From GCA-002050365 sp038235165 (GTDB lineage: Bacteria > Acidobacteriota > Blastocatellia > Pyrinomonadales > Pyrinomonadaceae), in assembly GCA_038235165.1 (NCBI GenBank), contig JBBSUG010000020.1:16099-80098 (forward strand): DNA of 64,000 bases. The letters run 5' to 3'. Of this stretch, positions 15,523-24,413 are shown piece after piece. Under the pieces are notes generated by a model. The model saw nothing but the letters and a program-made list of their open reading frames with translations, was not told the origin of the DNA and did no database searches. Positions within the stretch are counted from its first letter, which is position 1, and every line of letters begins with the position of its first letter. The translations under genes were made by a program, and so were the position numbers.

Positions 15523-16700
15523 TAGATTAATTGTAAACGATTTCCCGCACTTTTCGCCGGGTGACGGTTATTTTCCAAGGTTTCGAACTCTTTTTGTTCT
15601 TCTTTTTGTTTTTCGATTTCTTCGGCGAACGGCTGGTAAATTTCGCGCTGTCCGGCTTCATCCGGGTAATCCCACAAACCGTTGTAACAATGACGGTTAT
15701 CATCCCATCCCGGATGATTGATAACCGGATATAAGCAGATTCCTTCGATCAATATATCGTTTGATTGGGCAGCGCGAACCTCTTCGGAAATATACCGGAA
15801 CCAATCGGGACGCGCTTCGTCTTCGATGCCGGTTTCGGCGATCAAAACCGGTCGCCGGTAACGCGCAAACCATTCGCTCAGAATCTGATTGAACGGTTTG
15901 TAATCTTTATTGCCACGCAAAATCCGCCGCCCGCTCGGATGCCGCCACTGATTGTTGTAATAATAATTCAACCCGATGATGTCCAGATATTTTTCGCTGC
16001 CGCCGAGTTCCGGCGCACGTTTGCCGATGAGCATGTCAATCGCGTGAAACTGCGATTGGTGATAATTTTCAGCATCGCGGCGGGCGTTCGGGAATTTCGG
16101 CGAAACCGTCACGCGAATCGCCGGATCGGTCTGCACGAACCGCGCGTTCGGACACACGGCGCGAATTTTATCAATCGCCGCGATTGACGAACGAATGAGC
16201 TGCCGTTTTAATTCGTCGCCGCGCCCGCGCTCAAACGGAAAAAACATCCCGACATCGCCCGCAATCCAAGAAAAAAATGAAATTTCGTTGACCGGACAGA
16301 AAAAGGGCGTTTCGCTATTTTCCGACAGCAGGAATTTAGTGAACGCTTCGGCGAAACCGGCGAACCTGATCGGAAATTCCGGGCTGAAAATATCCAAATC
16401 TTCGGGATAACCGTAGTGAAATAAATCCCATATAATCTGGATGCCGGTTTGTTTGGCAGCGCGAACTTGATTTGTAATACTTGAAAAATCGTATTTGTAA
16501 GGTTCGCGTTCGATCAAATGCCAACGCACGCCGTCGCGTGCCGTCTTCATTTCCGCCGACATCAAACGGGCGTAATCGGCTTCGGCAAATTCGTCGTGCC
16601 GCGTTCCGGCGATGACATCAATCCGTTTCCCCTTGTAATTGCGGTGCGTCGAACATTCGAAACCGCCCATCAAAAACCCCTTGAATACTTTTTTGTTCAT
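15522..16700 (-). CDS. Glycoside hydrolase-like TIM-barrel protein (clan GH-A)
   Basis: This 392-residue protein reads as a beta-glucosidase-like (beta/alpha)8 barrel. FFCPVNEISFF supplies a likely acid/base Glu139 at the end of strand 4, and RRPVLIAETGIEDEA supplies a likely nucleophile Glu289 at the end of strand 7. Both sit where GH1/GH-A enzymes carry NEP and ENG motifs. GLNYYYNNQW is the usual strand-6 region. There is no signal peptide, so the enzyme is cytosolic. It is the first gene of the minus-strand run toward PIG-L and NodS. It may hydrolyse, transglycosylate or only bind the glycoside that the cassette makes. Confidence 0.75.
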   Translation of the reverse strand: MNKKVFKGFLMGGFECSTHRNYKGKRIDVIAGTRHDEFAEADYARLMSAEMKTARDGVRWHLIEREPYKYDFSSITNQVRAAKQTGIQIIWDLFHYGYPEDLDIFSPEFPIRFAGFAEAFTKFLLSENSETPFFCPVNEISFFSWIAGDVGMFFPFERGRGDELKRQLIRSSIAAIDKIRAVCPNARFVQTDPAIRVTVSPKFPNARRDAENYHQSQFHAIDMLIGKRAPELGGSEKYLDIIGLNYYYNNQWRHPSGRRILRGNKDYKPFNQILSEWFARYRRPVLIAETGIEDEARPDWFRYISEEVRAAQSNDILIEGICLYPVINHPGWDDNRHCYNGLWDYPDEAGQREIYQPFAEEIEKQKEEQKEFETLENNRHPAKSAGNRLQLI

Positions 16701-16840
16701 TTGTGAAACTTAATTTTTCCGCTTTTTTAAATTTTAAACTTCCTGCCTTCATCAAACAAGCTGTGAGATGTTTTTTATTCGCAAATTAAACAAAAATGAG
16801 TTAAAATTCTTCCCAATTCCAATTCATTCGCTATTAAATT

Positions 16841-18136
16841 ATGAAAATTAAATTTGCCGCATTTCTTTTTTTACTTTTTATCAATCAGACATTCGCACAG
16901 ACAATGCCGAAAGATGCCGATCCGAAACTGTGGGCGCAGGCTTTGAAGATTCATCAAAAGGCGATTGTTGTTGACGGACACAACGATATTACAACGCCGA
17001 TGTATGATGATGATTTCAATTTAGCGACGGATTCGCGCGGCAAATTTCACATTGAAGGAACGTCGTATCACACTGACTTGGCACGATTCAAACAAAGCGG
17101 AATTACCGGCGAATTTTTCTCGATTTACGTTGACAAAGATTTCGTCAAAAACGGCGGCTCGGCGCGCAGGGCGATGGATTTGATTGACACGGTGTACCGC
17201 GAAGTGGAGAAACATCCCGCGCAATTAATGCTCTGCACTACTTCGGCGGACATTTATCGTGCCAAAAAAGCCGGAAAAGTCTGCGCTTATATGGGAATCG
17301 AAGGTGGACATGCGATTGAAGATTCACTCTTTGCGTTACGCGATTTTTATCGTCTCGGCGTTCGTTATATGACGCTGACGCACAACAACACGAATAGTTG
17401 GGCGGACGCTTGTTGCGACACGCGCGACGGGAAACCTTATAAACCTTACGGCGGATTAAACGATTTCGGCAAAGAAGTTGTCAAAGAGATGAATCGCCTC
17501 GGAATGCTCGTTGATATTTCGCACGTTTCCGACGACACGATGAAAGATGTTTTGGAAGTTTCGACTGCGCCCGTCATTTATTCGCATTCTTCGGCGCGAA
17601 AATTTTCCGACCATCCGCGCGACGTTCCCGACGATATTTTAAAGTTGACCGCGAAAAACGGCGGCGTGGTGATGATCAACTTTTATCCCGCATTTCTCGA
17701 TCAGCGAACGCTTGACGAAGACCGTGCCAGGGATAAAAAGTTTGAAAACGAGGTCAAAGCGTTGAGAGAAAAATATAAAACGGACGAACCTGCATTCAAC
17801 ATCGCCAAGCGCGAACTTTTCGACAAAAACCCGATTTATTTGCCGTCATACACAAAAATCGTTGACCATATTGATTACATTAAAAATCTAATCGGCATTG
17901 ATTACGTCGGCATCGGTTCGGATTTTGACGGCGTTCCGTCGCTTCCCGCCGGAATGAACGGCGCGGAAGATTTGCCGCTGGTCACCTACGAAATGCTCAA
18001 ACGCGGTTATTCCGAAAAAGATATTACAAAGGTTTTGGGCGGAAATTTTATGCGCGTTTTTGAAAAAGCCGAACAGGTCGCCAAAATCAATTCGCGCAAA
18101 ATCAGCGGCGAAGGAAGTTTGAAAAAAATCAAATGA
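16841..18136 (+). CDS. Membrane dipeptidase (peptidase family M19), secreted
   Basis: This 431-residue zinc dipeptidase has a signal peptide (cleavage after TFAQ, residue 20). Metal ligands typical of renal-dipeptidase-like enzymes are visible: VVDGHNDI (His47, Asp49), GIEGGHAIEDS, DISHVSDDT and VIYSHSSARKFSDHPRDVPDD, and IGIDYVGIGSDFDGV closes the barrel. The family cleaves dipeptides, often with a D-amino acid at the C-terminal position. The product should be periplasmic. It is transcribed alone and is divergent from the glycosidase gene. Confidence 0.92.
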   Translation: MKIKFAAFLFLLFINQTFAQTMPKDADPKLWAQALKIHQKAIVVDGHNDITTPMYDDDFNLATDSRGKFHIEGTSYHTDLARFKQSGITGEFFSIYVDKDFVKNGGSARRAMDLIDTVYREVEKHPAQLMLCTTSADIYRAKKAGKVCAYMGIEGGHAIEDSLFALRDFYRLGVRYMTLTHNNTNSWADACCDTRDGKPYKPYGGLNDFGKEVVKEMNRLGMLVDISHVSDDTMKDVLEVSTAPVIYSHSSARKFSDHPRDVPDDILKLTAKNGGVVMINFYPAFLDQRTLDEDRARDKKFENEVKALREKYKTDEPAFNIAKRELFDKNPIYLPSYTKIVDHIDYIKNLIGIDYVGIGSDFDGVPSLPAGMNGAEDLPLVTYEMLKRGYSEKDITKVLGGNFMRVFEKAEQVAKINSRKISGEGSLKKIK

Positions 18137-18257
18137 AGGTGAAATCCTTTTCATTTTGTGGTGGTTTTGAATGTTTGCTTATACGGCTGTTAAAATTTTT
18201 ATCGGGAAAAAAAATTAATATCCGCAAAACCGGCGGTAATGCCAGTCTAAAAATTAT

Positions 18258-18659
18258 ATGCAACACGGATACGAATTAAAATACACTTGGACAATCGAGT
18301 TTATCGAATCCCAAAATTATATAAAAGTCATCGCGGAAAATGATTTTTCGGTCGAGGGACATATGGAAATGCTTGCCGATGTCGTTGCACGGGAATTTTG
18401 GAAACCGGGAATGAATCTTCTATTTGACGACCGCAAAGTTGAGTTCAAAGGTGTCAATATAGAATCGGTTAGAAAAGTAAGTCACGATTTCCGAACCTTC
18501 GAAAACGAACTCGGCAACGGAAGAACCGCCCTTTTGATGGATACATTGAGCGATTACGCGCGCGGACGACAGTTTGAATTATTAACGGACGACAAAGTTT
18601 CCACTGATATAAAAATTTTCAGAGACGAAGAAGAGGCTTTGAGCTGGCTGGCTTCCTAA
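18258..18659 (+). CDS. SpoIIAA/STAS-like small protein
   Basis: This 133-residue cytosolic protein has the alternating strand-helix pattern and the C-terminal KIFRDEEEALSWLAS typical of the SpoIIAA-like (STAS-superfamily) proteins common in soil and marine bacteria. The central LLFDDRKVEFKGVNIES gives the acidic strand end. Function is unknown; STAS domains often serve in partner switching or bind lipids. It follows the dipeptidase by 121 bases and is closed by the hairpin at 18858. Confidence 0.6.
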   Translation: MQHGYELKYTWTIEFIESQNYIKVIAENDFSVEGHMEMLADVVAREFWKPGMNLLFDDRKVEFKGVNIESVRKVSHDFRTFENELGNGRTALLMDTLSDYARGRQFELLTDDKVSTDIKIFRDEEEALSWLAS

Positions 18660-18857
18660 CCTAACAACCATTTACACAAGATTTCACGAAATCAATAATT
18701 TCTATCACACTTCGCCATTGAGCCAAACGAGGGAAACAAAAGAAAAGCTAAAAAACTTCGACTCAGCACCGCAGCCGTCAATAAAACTGCCGGTGAATAA
18801 GTGAGACTCGATGCGCGGGTTGATAAACTTGAGGCGGCTTTGGTTTGGAATTTACAA

Positions 18858-18895
18858 AAAAGAGTCGTAAAACATTGATGTTTTACGACTCTTTT
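18858..18895. terminator. Bidirectional rho-independent terminator
   Basis: A perfect 18-bp inverted repeat (18858-18875 with 18878-18895) with a 2-base loop has A4 at one end and T4 at the other, so it can end transcription from both sides. It lies between the convergent SpoIIAA-like and DUF885 genes. The rest of 18660-18925 is featureless. Confidence 0.85.
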
Positions 18896-18925
18896 GACTT
18901 TACATCATTCCACTTTGAGAATCTT

Positions 18926-20671
18926 CTAATTCAAATTCATCATTTCTTTCACATATTTGGCGGGCGGCGAACCGAATGAAAGCATTTCGTCGTGCATTGT
19001 TTTCAGATCAATTTTGCCCTCATGTTTCGCCTCATAAGCCTTTCGCAAATCGTTGACTTCGACCGAACCGACGTAATAAGTCGAAAGCTGGGTTGACGAC
19101 ATCTGAGCGCGTTTCCACTTCCCTGCCGCTTCGCCTTCTTCCTGAAAACCTTCGTCCATCATAAAATCAACCGCCTGTTTTTCCGACATATTTTCGGTGT
19201 GGATTTTCTGGTCAATGATGGCGTTGATAATTACGCGCAGTTTCATTTTCAACTGCTGCATCTCGACTTCCGCGCCGCCGTAGCCTTTTTCCGCCATCAA
19301 CTGTTCGGCGTAAACCGCCCAGCCTTCGACGAATGAACCGCTCGAAAAAAGTGCGCGAATTGGTGTCGGTGCTTTGAATTGGTTCGAGTGCATTATTTGC
19401 AGATAATGTCCCGGCATTGCTTCGTGAATCGTCAAATCTTGCAGCATATAATCATTATATTCCTTAAAAAATGACGCTTTGCGCTCCGCCGTCCATTCAT
19501 TCGGAGTCGGCGAAATAGTGAAAAATGTTTCGTTCTTTTTCTCCAGTGGTCCGGCGGAATCAAAATAAGCGACTGCCGAACCACGCGCAAATTCGGGCAT
19601 TTCGATTACTTTCACAGGTTCGGTCGGCACGGTGACGAGATTATTTTTACGAACGAAATCGGTCGTTTCTTTCAAATTACCGCTCGCCTGCGAGACAATG
19701 TTTTCATTGGTCGGATGCGATTCGGCGAGTTTGTCGAGAACTGATTTGATAATAAATTTCCTGAGAGCCGCTTCAATAAGTCTGATTGTCTCGGTTCCTT
19801 TCGGATAATATTTCTTGAAAAGCGGCTGCGCGACTTCATACATTCTATCCTGCGTCGCTTTCAAATCCGCTTCGGCGCGTTTGAGCAAATCTTCCTTCGA
19901 CATATCGGACGACAGTGCGAATTTCAGCTTTTGCCGATATTTCGCCTCGCCCAAACGAAAATCGCCGTTTGAACGCGGAAGCAAATCTTTTTCGAGCCAA
20001 TTCCCATATTCTTCAAGGGCGGCAATCGCTGTTTTTTGCGCTGGCGCGAGTTCGGCTTTCATTCCGCCTTGATCGGCGAACATCTGCAAATCGCCTTTGA
20101 TTAGCGCGATCACGCCTTTATTCTGCGCGATGGCGGTTTCAGTATAAACACGCGGCGGATTTTTCAAATTAGCTTTCGCGGCGGCGACCACCGACGGAAT
20201 CGCTTCGAGCCGACCTTTGACGTTTATCAACCTTTTTTTGAGCGGCGCGAAATCGCGGGAAATCATATTGTTAATCGCGCTGCCGACGTTGTAATTCATC
20301 GGATTCCATTCGTATTCGCGCAAGGTGTCAATCTGAAAAAGATTATATTCGAGATTGTCGCGCATAATCCGCGCGTCTATGTTGTTGATTTTGTTCAATC
20401 TATCAAGCGGAATCGCTTTTAATTTTCCGAGATAAGCGGCGTTAAATTCGCGCTCTTTTTTAACGCCCGCCAAACTGTAATCATTCAAACGATTATCGTA
20501 AGAGTGTTCGCCGAGATTCGTCGCCCATTCCGGGTTCATTTTCAATAGTTCGGCGATATATTTATTCGCTAACGCTTCGAATTGCCGGTCGGCAGTTTCT
20601 TTTGCGTAAACTGTCAAAGCCTGAAATAGAAAAAGACCGATAAAAATAGTTATTAACATTTTACTGAACAT
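18926..20671 (-). CDS. DUF885-family putative metallo-hydrolase, secreted
   Basis: This 581-residue protein has a signal peptide (hydrophobic 5-22, cleavage after VYAK or nearby) and the DUF885 signature HEAMPGH at 416-422, an HExxxxH variant of the zinc-binding helix, followed by SFVEGWAVYAEQLM with the likely third ligand Glu. Distantly related proteins are carboxypeptidase-like, and activity here is inferred only from the motif. The length is normal for the family. A GGAAA ribosome-binding site lies about 7 bases before the start. Just upstream of it are five TTTG units (20682-20701), a simple repeat in the 5' leader. Confidence 0.85.
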   Translation of the reverse strand: MFSKMLITIFIGLFLFQALTVYAKETADRQFEALANKYIAELLKMNPEWATNLGEHSYDNRLNDYSLAGVKKEREFNAAYLGKLKAIPLDRLNKINNIDARIMRDNLEYNLFQIDTLREYEWNPMNYNVGSAINNMISRDFAPLKKRLINVKGRLEAIPSVVAAAKANLKNPPRVYTETAIAQNKGVIALIKGDLQMFADQGGMKAELAPAQKTAIAALEEYGNWLEKDLLPRSNGDFRLGEAKYRQKLKFALSSDMSKEDLLKRAEADLKATQDRMYEVAQPLFKKYYPKGTETIRLIEAALRKFIIKSVLDKLAESHPTNENIVSQASGNLKETTDFVRKNNLVTVPTEPVKVIEMPEFARGSAVAYFDSAGPLEKKNETFFTISPTPNEWTAERKASFFKEYNDYMLQDLTIHEAMPGHYLQIMHSNQFKAPTPIRALFSSGSFVEGWAVYAEQLMAEKGYGGAEVEMQQLKMKLRVIINAIIDQKIHTENMSEKQAVDFMMDEGFQEEGEAAGKWKRAQMSSTQLSTYYVGSVEVNDLRKAYEAKHEGKIDLKTMHDEMLSFGSPPAKYVKEMMNLN

Positions 20672-20681
20672 TTGATTTTCC

Positions 20682-20701
20682 TTTGTTTGTTTGTTTGTTT
20701 G
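20682..20701. repeat. (TTTG)5 simple repeat in the DUF885 leader
   Basis: Five perfect tetranucleotide units directly precede the ribosome-binding site of the DUF885 gene. On the coding strand they read as AAAC units. Such tracts can change length by slippage and so alter promoter-to-ribosome-site spacing. Confidence 0.8.
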
Positions 20702-20805
20702 GTTATTCGATTATCAAGTCAATTGTAACATCAAGTCCAATTTTGCAAATAACAAAACAGCGAATCGAATTATTGAAAGCGACGATTTTTACAAACATTG
20801 GAGGT

Positions 20806-20864
20806 AAAAAAATCACCGCCAAGATTACCGGAACTTGTCCGATATTTCTTGCGGTGACTTTTTT
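20806..20864. terminator. Large hairpin terminator after the propeller gene
   Basis: Arms 20806-20824 (A-run, TCACCGCCAAGA) and 20847-20864 (TCTTGCGGTGA, C, T-run) pair with one bulged C and one mismatch. A- and T-runs flank the stem, so it can work on both strands. It would end the long gene whose stop is at 20903. Confidence 0.65.
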
Positions 20865-20902
20865 AATCCGGTTTCGTTAACGCTTGATCAATACCTGGCG
20901 AT

Positions 20903-23900
20903 TTACTGTGCGGCGATGAAATTTATGTCGCCGGAGTCTGTGGTGACTGACAGAACCTGCGTCGGCTGCGGAAATTTATATCGCTTGCTGACAACGCTCA
21001 AAACATAACTCGTTCCGGTCGGCGTTTCCGCGAAACTGTAGTAGCCGAATGTATTGGTCACAGCAAAGCGGGATTCGCCCGCTGCGTTTGTCAGCGTGAC
21101 CCGCGCCTGTGCCGCGCCGCGTCCGTTTGCGGTCATTACTCGCCCGCCAATGGTCGCCGTCGCTGCCGTCGGTGCGATAGGTTTTGCCAGTGTCCAATCG
21201 GAAAAGTTTGAAACATTATTTACCGTCGCCGTATTTGCTTCCGTGTCAATCGTCGCCGTCTGTTCTTCCGGCGGAAAGGGAAAGTCAATTTTGTAAAGTT
21301 TGAACAGCGATTCATCCCCCGCCACATCCGACTCCAAATAATGAAATGTCAAATTTGTGACCAGAGGACTTTCGCCCAGCGCATCTAAAGTCCAATACCG
21401 ATTCAGACGATCGGTCGTGGCGGCAAAAAGCGGTTGCGGCTGTTCGACGGCATTGACGACCAGCAGGCTTCCAACCGCTACCTGCGGATTAAGGTCAACC
21501 GGCGAGTAACCGTTCGCCGTGCCGACCGTAAAGGTGAACGGAGCGACTGAACCGAACTGTTTTCGCATTTTACCGATCACATAGCCGCCAGAGCCATCCA
21601 AATCAGCAATATGATTAGTCGTCGCGTCCTCAGCCAGATCAATCATTCTGTCCGCGCCCGCGTTGACTATTCCGCCGGTCAGCCAGAGTTTTCCGTTCAT
21701 TGTAAAATTCTTTTCGAGAGTGAGCGTCCGGTCGTCGGCAACCGTTAAATTATCAAAGAATTTGGGTGCCGCCGGATTATAGGTCGGATTGTCAAAACTA
21801 TTGCCGGTGTATGGAATATAAACGCTTTCATTATTATTCGGAGTGATTCCGCCGTTCCAGTTGTCGGTCGAATCCCAATTGTTGTCGTCATCGTCCAAAC
21901 CGTTCCAGATGCGGCAGTTTACGGCTTCATTATCCGCGCTCAGTTCGGCGAGATATGATTGAAGGCTGGTGCCGGGAGTTTGCAGAGTGATGCAGTCGAG
22001 CGAGATAGTTCCCTGAAAATCGCCGGAAACGAACATTGTTTGCCGCGCCGGATTGTATGCAATGCCGAGCGGATTATAAGTGTTTTCAGTCGCGCTGTTC
22101 GGGTCGTCCGGGTTACCGATGGCGATTTGACCGTCAATTCCGGTCGAAGCAATCGGCTTTGCCCACTCGAAATTTCCGTTTGTTTCATAACGTGCGACAA
22201 ATAAATCTTCGCCGCCGAAACTCGCCAGAGATTCTTCGTTCGCCGTTCCCGCGCCGAATACGCCGGTATCGTAAAATGTGCCGACGACGTAAACTCTGCC
22301 CGCGCCGTCGAGCGCGAGAGATTCGCCGATGCCGCCGAATTCCTGCGCCCACACAAAATCGCCATTCGCGTCCATTTTCGCAATGTAACCGCCGACACTC
22401 GCTTGAGTGTCATCGGTGCCGCCTTCCGTTTCGGTCAGCGTAAAATCCCCGAATGTCGCCGAATCGAAAAAATAGCCGGTCAGAAAAATTTCGCCTGCCG
22501 CGTTGACCGCGATGTTTGAACCGCCAAGCGTGTCGTCGTTGTCAAGATTAATGACCATCGAATTATCGCCGTTTGAATCGAATTTGGCGATAAAAGTATT
22601 GGTCGAATTTTCCAGCATATCCGTCGGATCGTCAGGATTGGCAAAAGTATCACCGTTCGGAAACGTGATGGATTCTGAACCGTAATTGCCGATAATGTAA
22701 AGGTTGTTCGTACCGTCAATTTTCAAATCGAGCGCGTTGTCGTCGTCCGTGCCGCCGATAATTTGTTTCCAAACAACCGCGCCGTTTGCCGGATCGAGTT
22801 TCGCCAGCAAAATGTCCGATTGACCGTAATTTGTGAAAGATTCACCGAGAAACCGACTGCCGGAAACGAAACCGGCGACAAACGGATTGCCGTTTGAATC
22901 GAAAACGATCTGGTCAACTCCGTTTTGCCCGACTTCGAGATTGGCAGCATTTTTTGGACTGCCGGAATCGCCGCCTTTCGCCCAAATCAAATTGCCGCCA
23001 ACGTCGTATTTAGCAACGAACGATTCGTAATTGATACCCGCCGCGCCGTCGTCGTTGAGCGTAATCGAATTCGCGCCGCCTTGCAAAGTAATCGTTTTGA
23101 CGAACGAGCCACCGATATAAACATTGCCGCCCGCGTCAATCGCTAAAGCCGTCGCGCCTTCGACGGCGAGCGTGTCGGGAACTCCGCTCGTCGCGCCGCT
23201 CGCCTGTCGCGCCCACAGCGCATCGCCGTTCGCGTCGTATTTGGCAAGGAATAAATCGAAATCATTGGTGGCGGTGAGCGTCGTCGCGCCGATGGTCAAA
23301 GTGCGGGTGAAACCGCCGCGCACGTAGCGATTGCCCGCCGCGTCAAAGACAGGCGAACCGATTTGCGTGATTCCGCTGCCGCCGATTTGCTGACTCGTTT
23401 TGAAAACGGGCTTATTTGCCGCATTCATCACGCCCGTCATTTTCGATTTGTCGAGTTTCGCTCTTTTTTCAGCGGAAACGCCGGTCGGATTGGTCAAAAC
23501 GCTAGTGACAATCATTGCCAGAAATAAAAATCCCAAAGCTGAAAGCGCGAACGACGGTTTGAGCGCGATTCCTAATAATTTCGGCACTATTTTTCCGTTT
23601 TGCCTGATACTTTTAGCGAACCGGTGCCAAGCTAGAATCATCAGTGTCCAGATTCCGCCGAGCAAAAAGAAGATTGATAAATAATACGAAATGCCTGTCC
23701 GCGTCGGCGTTTCTCCGCTGCTAAATCCGTTGCTCGGCGGTTGATTATGTTGATTTCTAAACTGTGCCGCTGCCAATTGCCTATCAGAGTGTTCCGGTTT
23801 CTGTTTACTGCCGAGTAACGTAGGTTTGCCTTGCTGAGCGCGACAGCCTTCCGGAGGGCAAGGTACACCGCCTTGTGCGGTGGGTGCCCCGGCAAAGACT

Positions 23901-23986
23901 TTTTGATTAGCGGTAAATAATCCGGCAAACAAAAAGACAACAGTCAAGACCAATATGTTGCGGTTAATAAATTTTAAGTTAGACAT
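20903..23986 (-). CDS. Membrane-anchored SBBP beta-propeller protein with carboxypeptidase-regulatory-like C-terminus
   Basis: This 1027-residue exported protein opens with a signal-like hydrophobic segment at 10-30 and has two more membrane segments at about 100-120 and 145-164, an unusual front end for this class. Residues about 200-700 are repeated SBBP-type blades of the pattern DxxGNxYVxGxFxxT followed by LAKYDANGDxxWA. A beta-rich region with NWDSTDNWNGG and KNFTMNGKLWLTGG follows (about 705-930). The end, from about 945, is a carboxypeptidase-regulatory-like domain (ATIGGRVMTANGRG, FGYYSFAETPTG). I preferred the ATG at 23986; one at 24031 is also in frame, and neither has a strong ribosome site. 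It is probably a surface protein for adhesion or binding. It is divergent from the sigma-factor operon. Confidence 0.82.
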   Translation of the reverse strand: MSNLKFINRNILVLTVVFLFAGLFTANQKVFAGAPTAQGGVPCPPEGCRAQQGKPTLLGSKQKPEHSDRQLAAAQFRNQHNQPPSNGFSSGETPTRTGISYYLSIFFLLGGIWTLMILAWHRFAKSIRQNGKIVPKLLGIALKPSFALSALGFLFLAMIVTSVLTNPTGVSAEKRAKLDKSKMTGVMNAANKPVFKTSQQIGGSGITQIGSPVFDAAGNRYVRGGFTRTLTIGATTLTATNDFDLFLAKYDANGDALWARQASGATSGVPDTLAVEGATALAIDAGGNVYIGGSFVKTITLQGGANSITLNDDGAAGINYESFVAKYDVGGNLIWAKGGDSGSPKNAANLEVGQNGVDQIVFDSNGNPFVAGFVSGSRFLGESFTNYGQSDILLAKLDPANGAVVWKQIIGGTDDDNALDLKIDGTNNLYIIGNYGSESITFPNGDTFANPDDPTDMLENSTNTFIAKFDSNGDNSMVINLDNDDTLGGSNIAVNAAGEIFLTGYFFDSATFGDFTLTETEGGTDDTQASVGGYIAKMDANGDFVWAQEFGGIGESLALDGAGRVYVVGTFYDTGVFGAGTANEESLASFGGEDLFVARYETNGNFEWAKPIASTGIDGQIAIGNPDDPNSATENTYNPLGIAYNPARQTMFVSGDFQGTISLDCITLQTPGTSLQSYLAELSADNEAVNCRIWNGLDDDDNNWDSTDNWNGGITPNNNESVYIPYTGNSFDNPTYNPAAPKFFDNLTVADDRTLTLEKNFTMNGKLWLTGGIVNAGADRMIDLAEDATTNHIADLDGSGGYVIGKMRKQFGSVAPFTFTVGTANGYSPVDLNPQVAVGSLLVVNAVEQPQPLFAATTDRLNRYWTLDALGESPLVTNLTFHYLESDVAGDESLFKLYKIDFPFPPEEQTATIDTEANTATVNNVSNFSDWTLAKPIAPTAATATIGGRVMTANGRGAAQARVTLTNAAGESRFAVTNTFGYYSFAETPTGTSYVLSVVSKRYKFPQPTQVLSVTTDSGDINFIAAQ

Positions 23987-24413
23987 TTTAGTTAATTTTT
24001 TAGTGCGAAAATTCGATTGTTTTGAAAACATTTCAGTTGAAATTGAATAAACGTCTGATTTTTTTCAAGTTCTTTTGTTCTTTAATCTTGTTTTCTCAGT
24101 AGTTTTAGAGCGACAAGGCATTCTGTAATTTGCGTCAAACAATATGTTTCACCGACAGCGTAAAAATTTACGGAAAATTTTACGGATAAAGAAAATCAAA
24201 CAAAAAACTTTGTCTTTCTTTTTGTATGACAGAAAAAATTCTGGAAGGTTTAGAGAAATCAAAATTTTTAATGATAAAATTATCATCAGGCTGACAAAAA
24301 ATCTTCCGTGAATATAAAATGTTGATTCGAATAGCCTTATAAATAAGGCATTATCTCACTATTTAGCTAATGATTATTTTTTTTAGGTTGATTCAACAGA
24401 CAGATGCTCCCAA
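23987..24413. promoter_or_regulatory. Divergent control region of the propeller and sigma-factor genes
   Basis: This 427-base A/T-rich spacer holds a plausible housekeeping promoter for the sigma-factor gene: CTGACA at 24291-24296, a 16-base gap and TATAAA at 24313-24318. Just downstream, GCCTTATAAATAAGGC (24334-24349) is a 7-bp stem with a 2-base loop inside the leader. Farther up, CGTAAAA/TTTTACG (24159-24184) frames a 26-base imperfect palindrome, a possible operator. No gene is seen. The region may let the sigma factor act on its own promoter and on the propeller gene, but I recognise no ECF motif pair. Confidence 0.5.

Noticed and set aside
15765..16187. 140-codon plus-strand ORF inside the glycosidase gene
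   Set aside because: It is antisense to the TIM-barrel gene and lacks a ribosome site or family motif.
20683..20880. 65-codon plus-strand ORF with a hydrophobic start
   Set aside because: It begins in the TTTG repeat and runs through the terminator hairpin; this is non-coding spacer.
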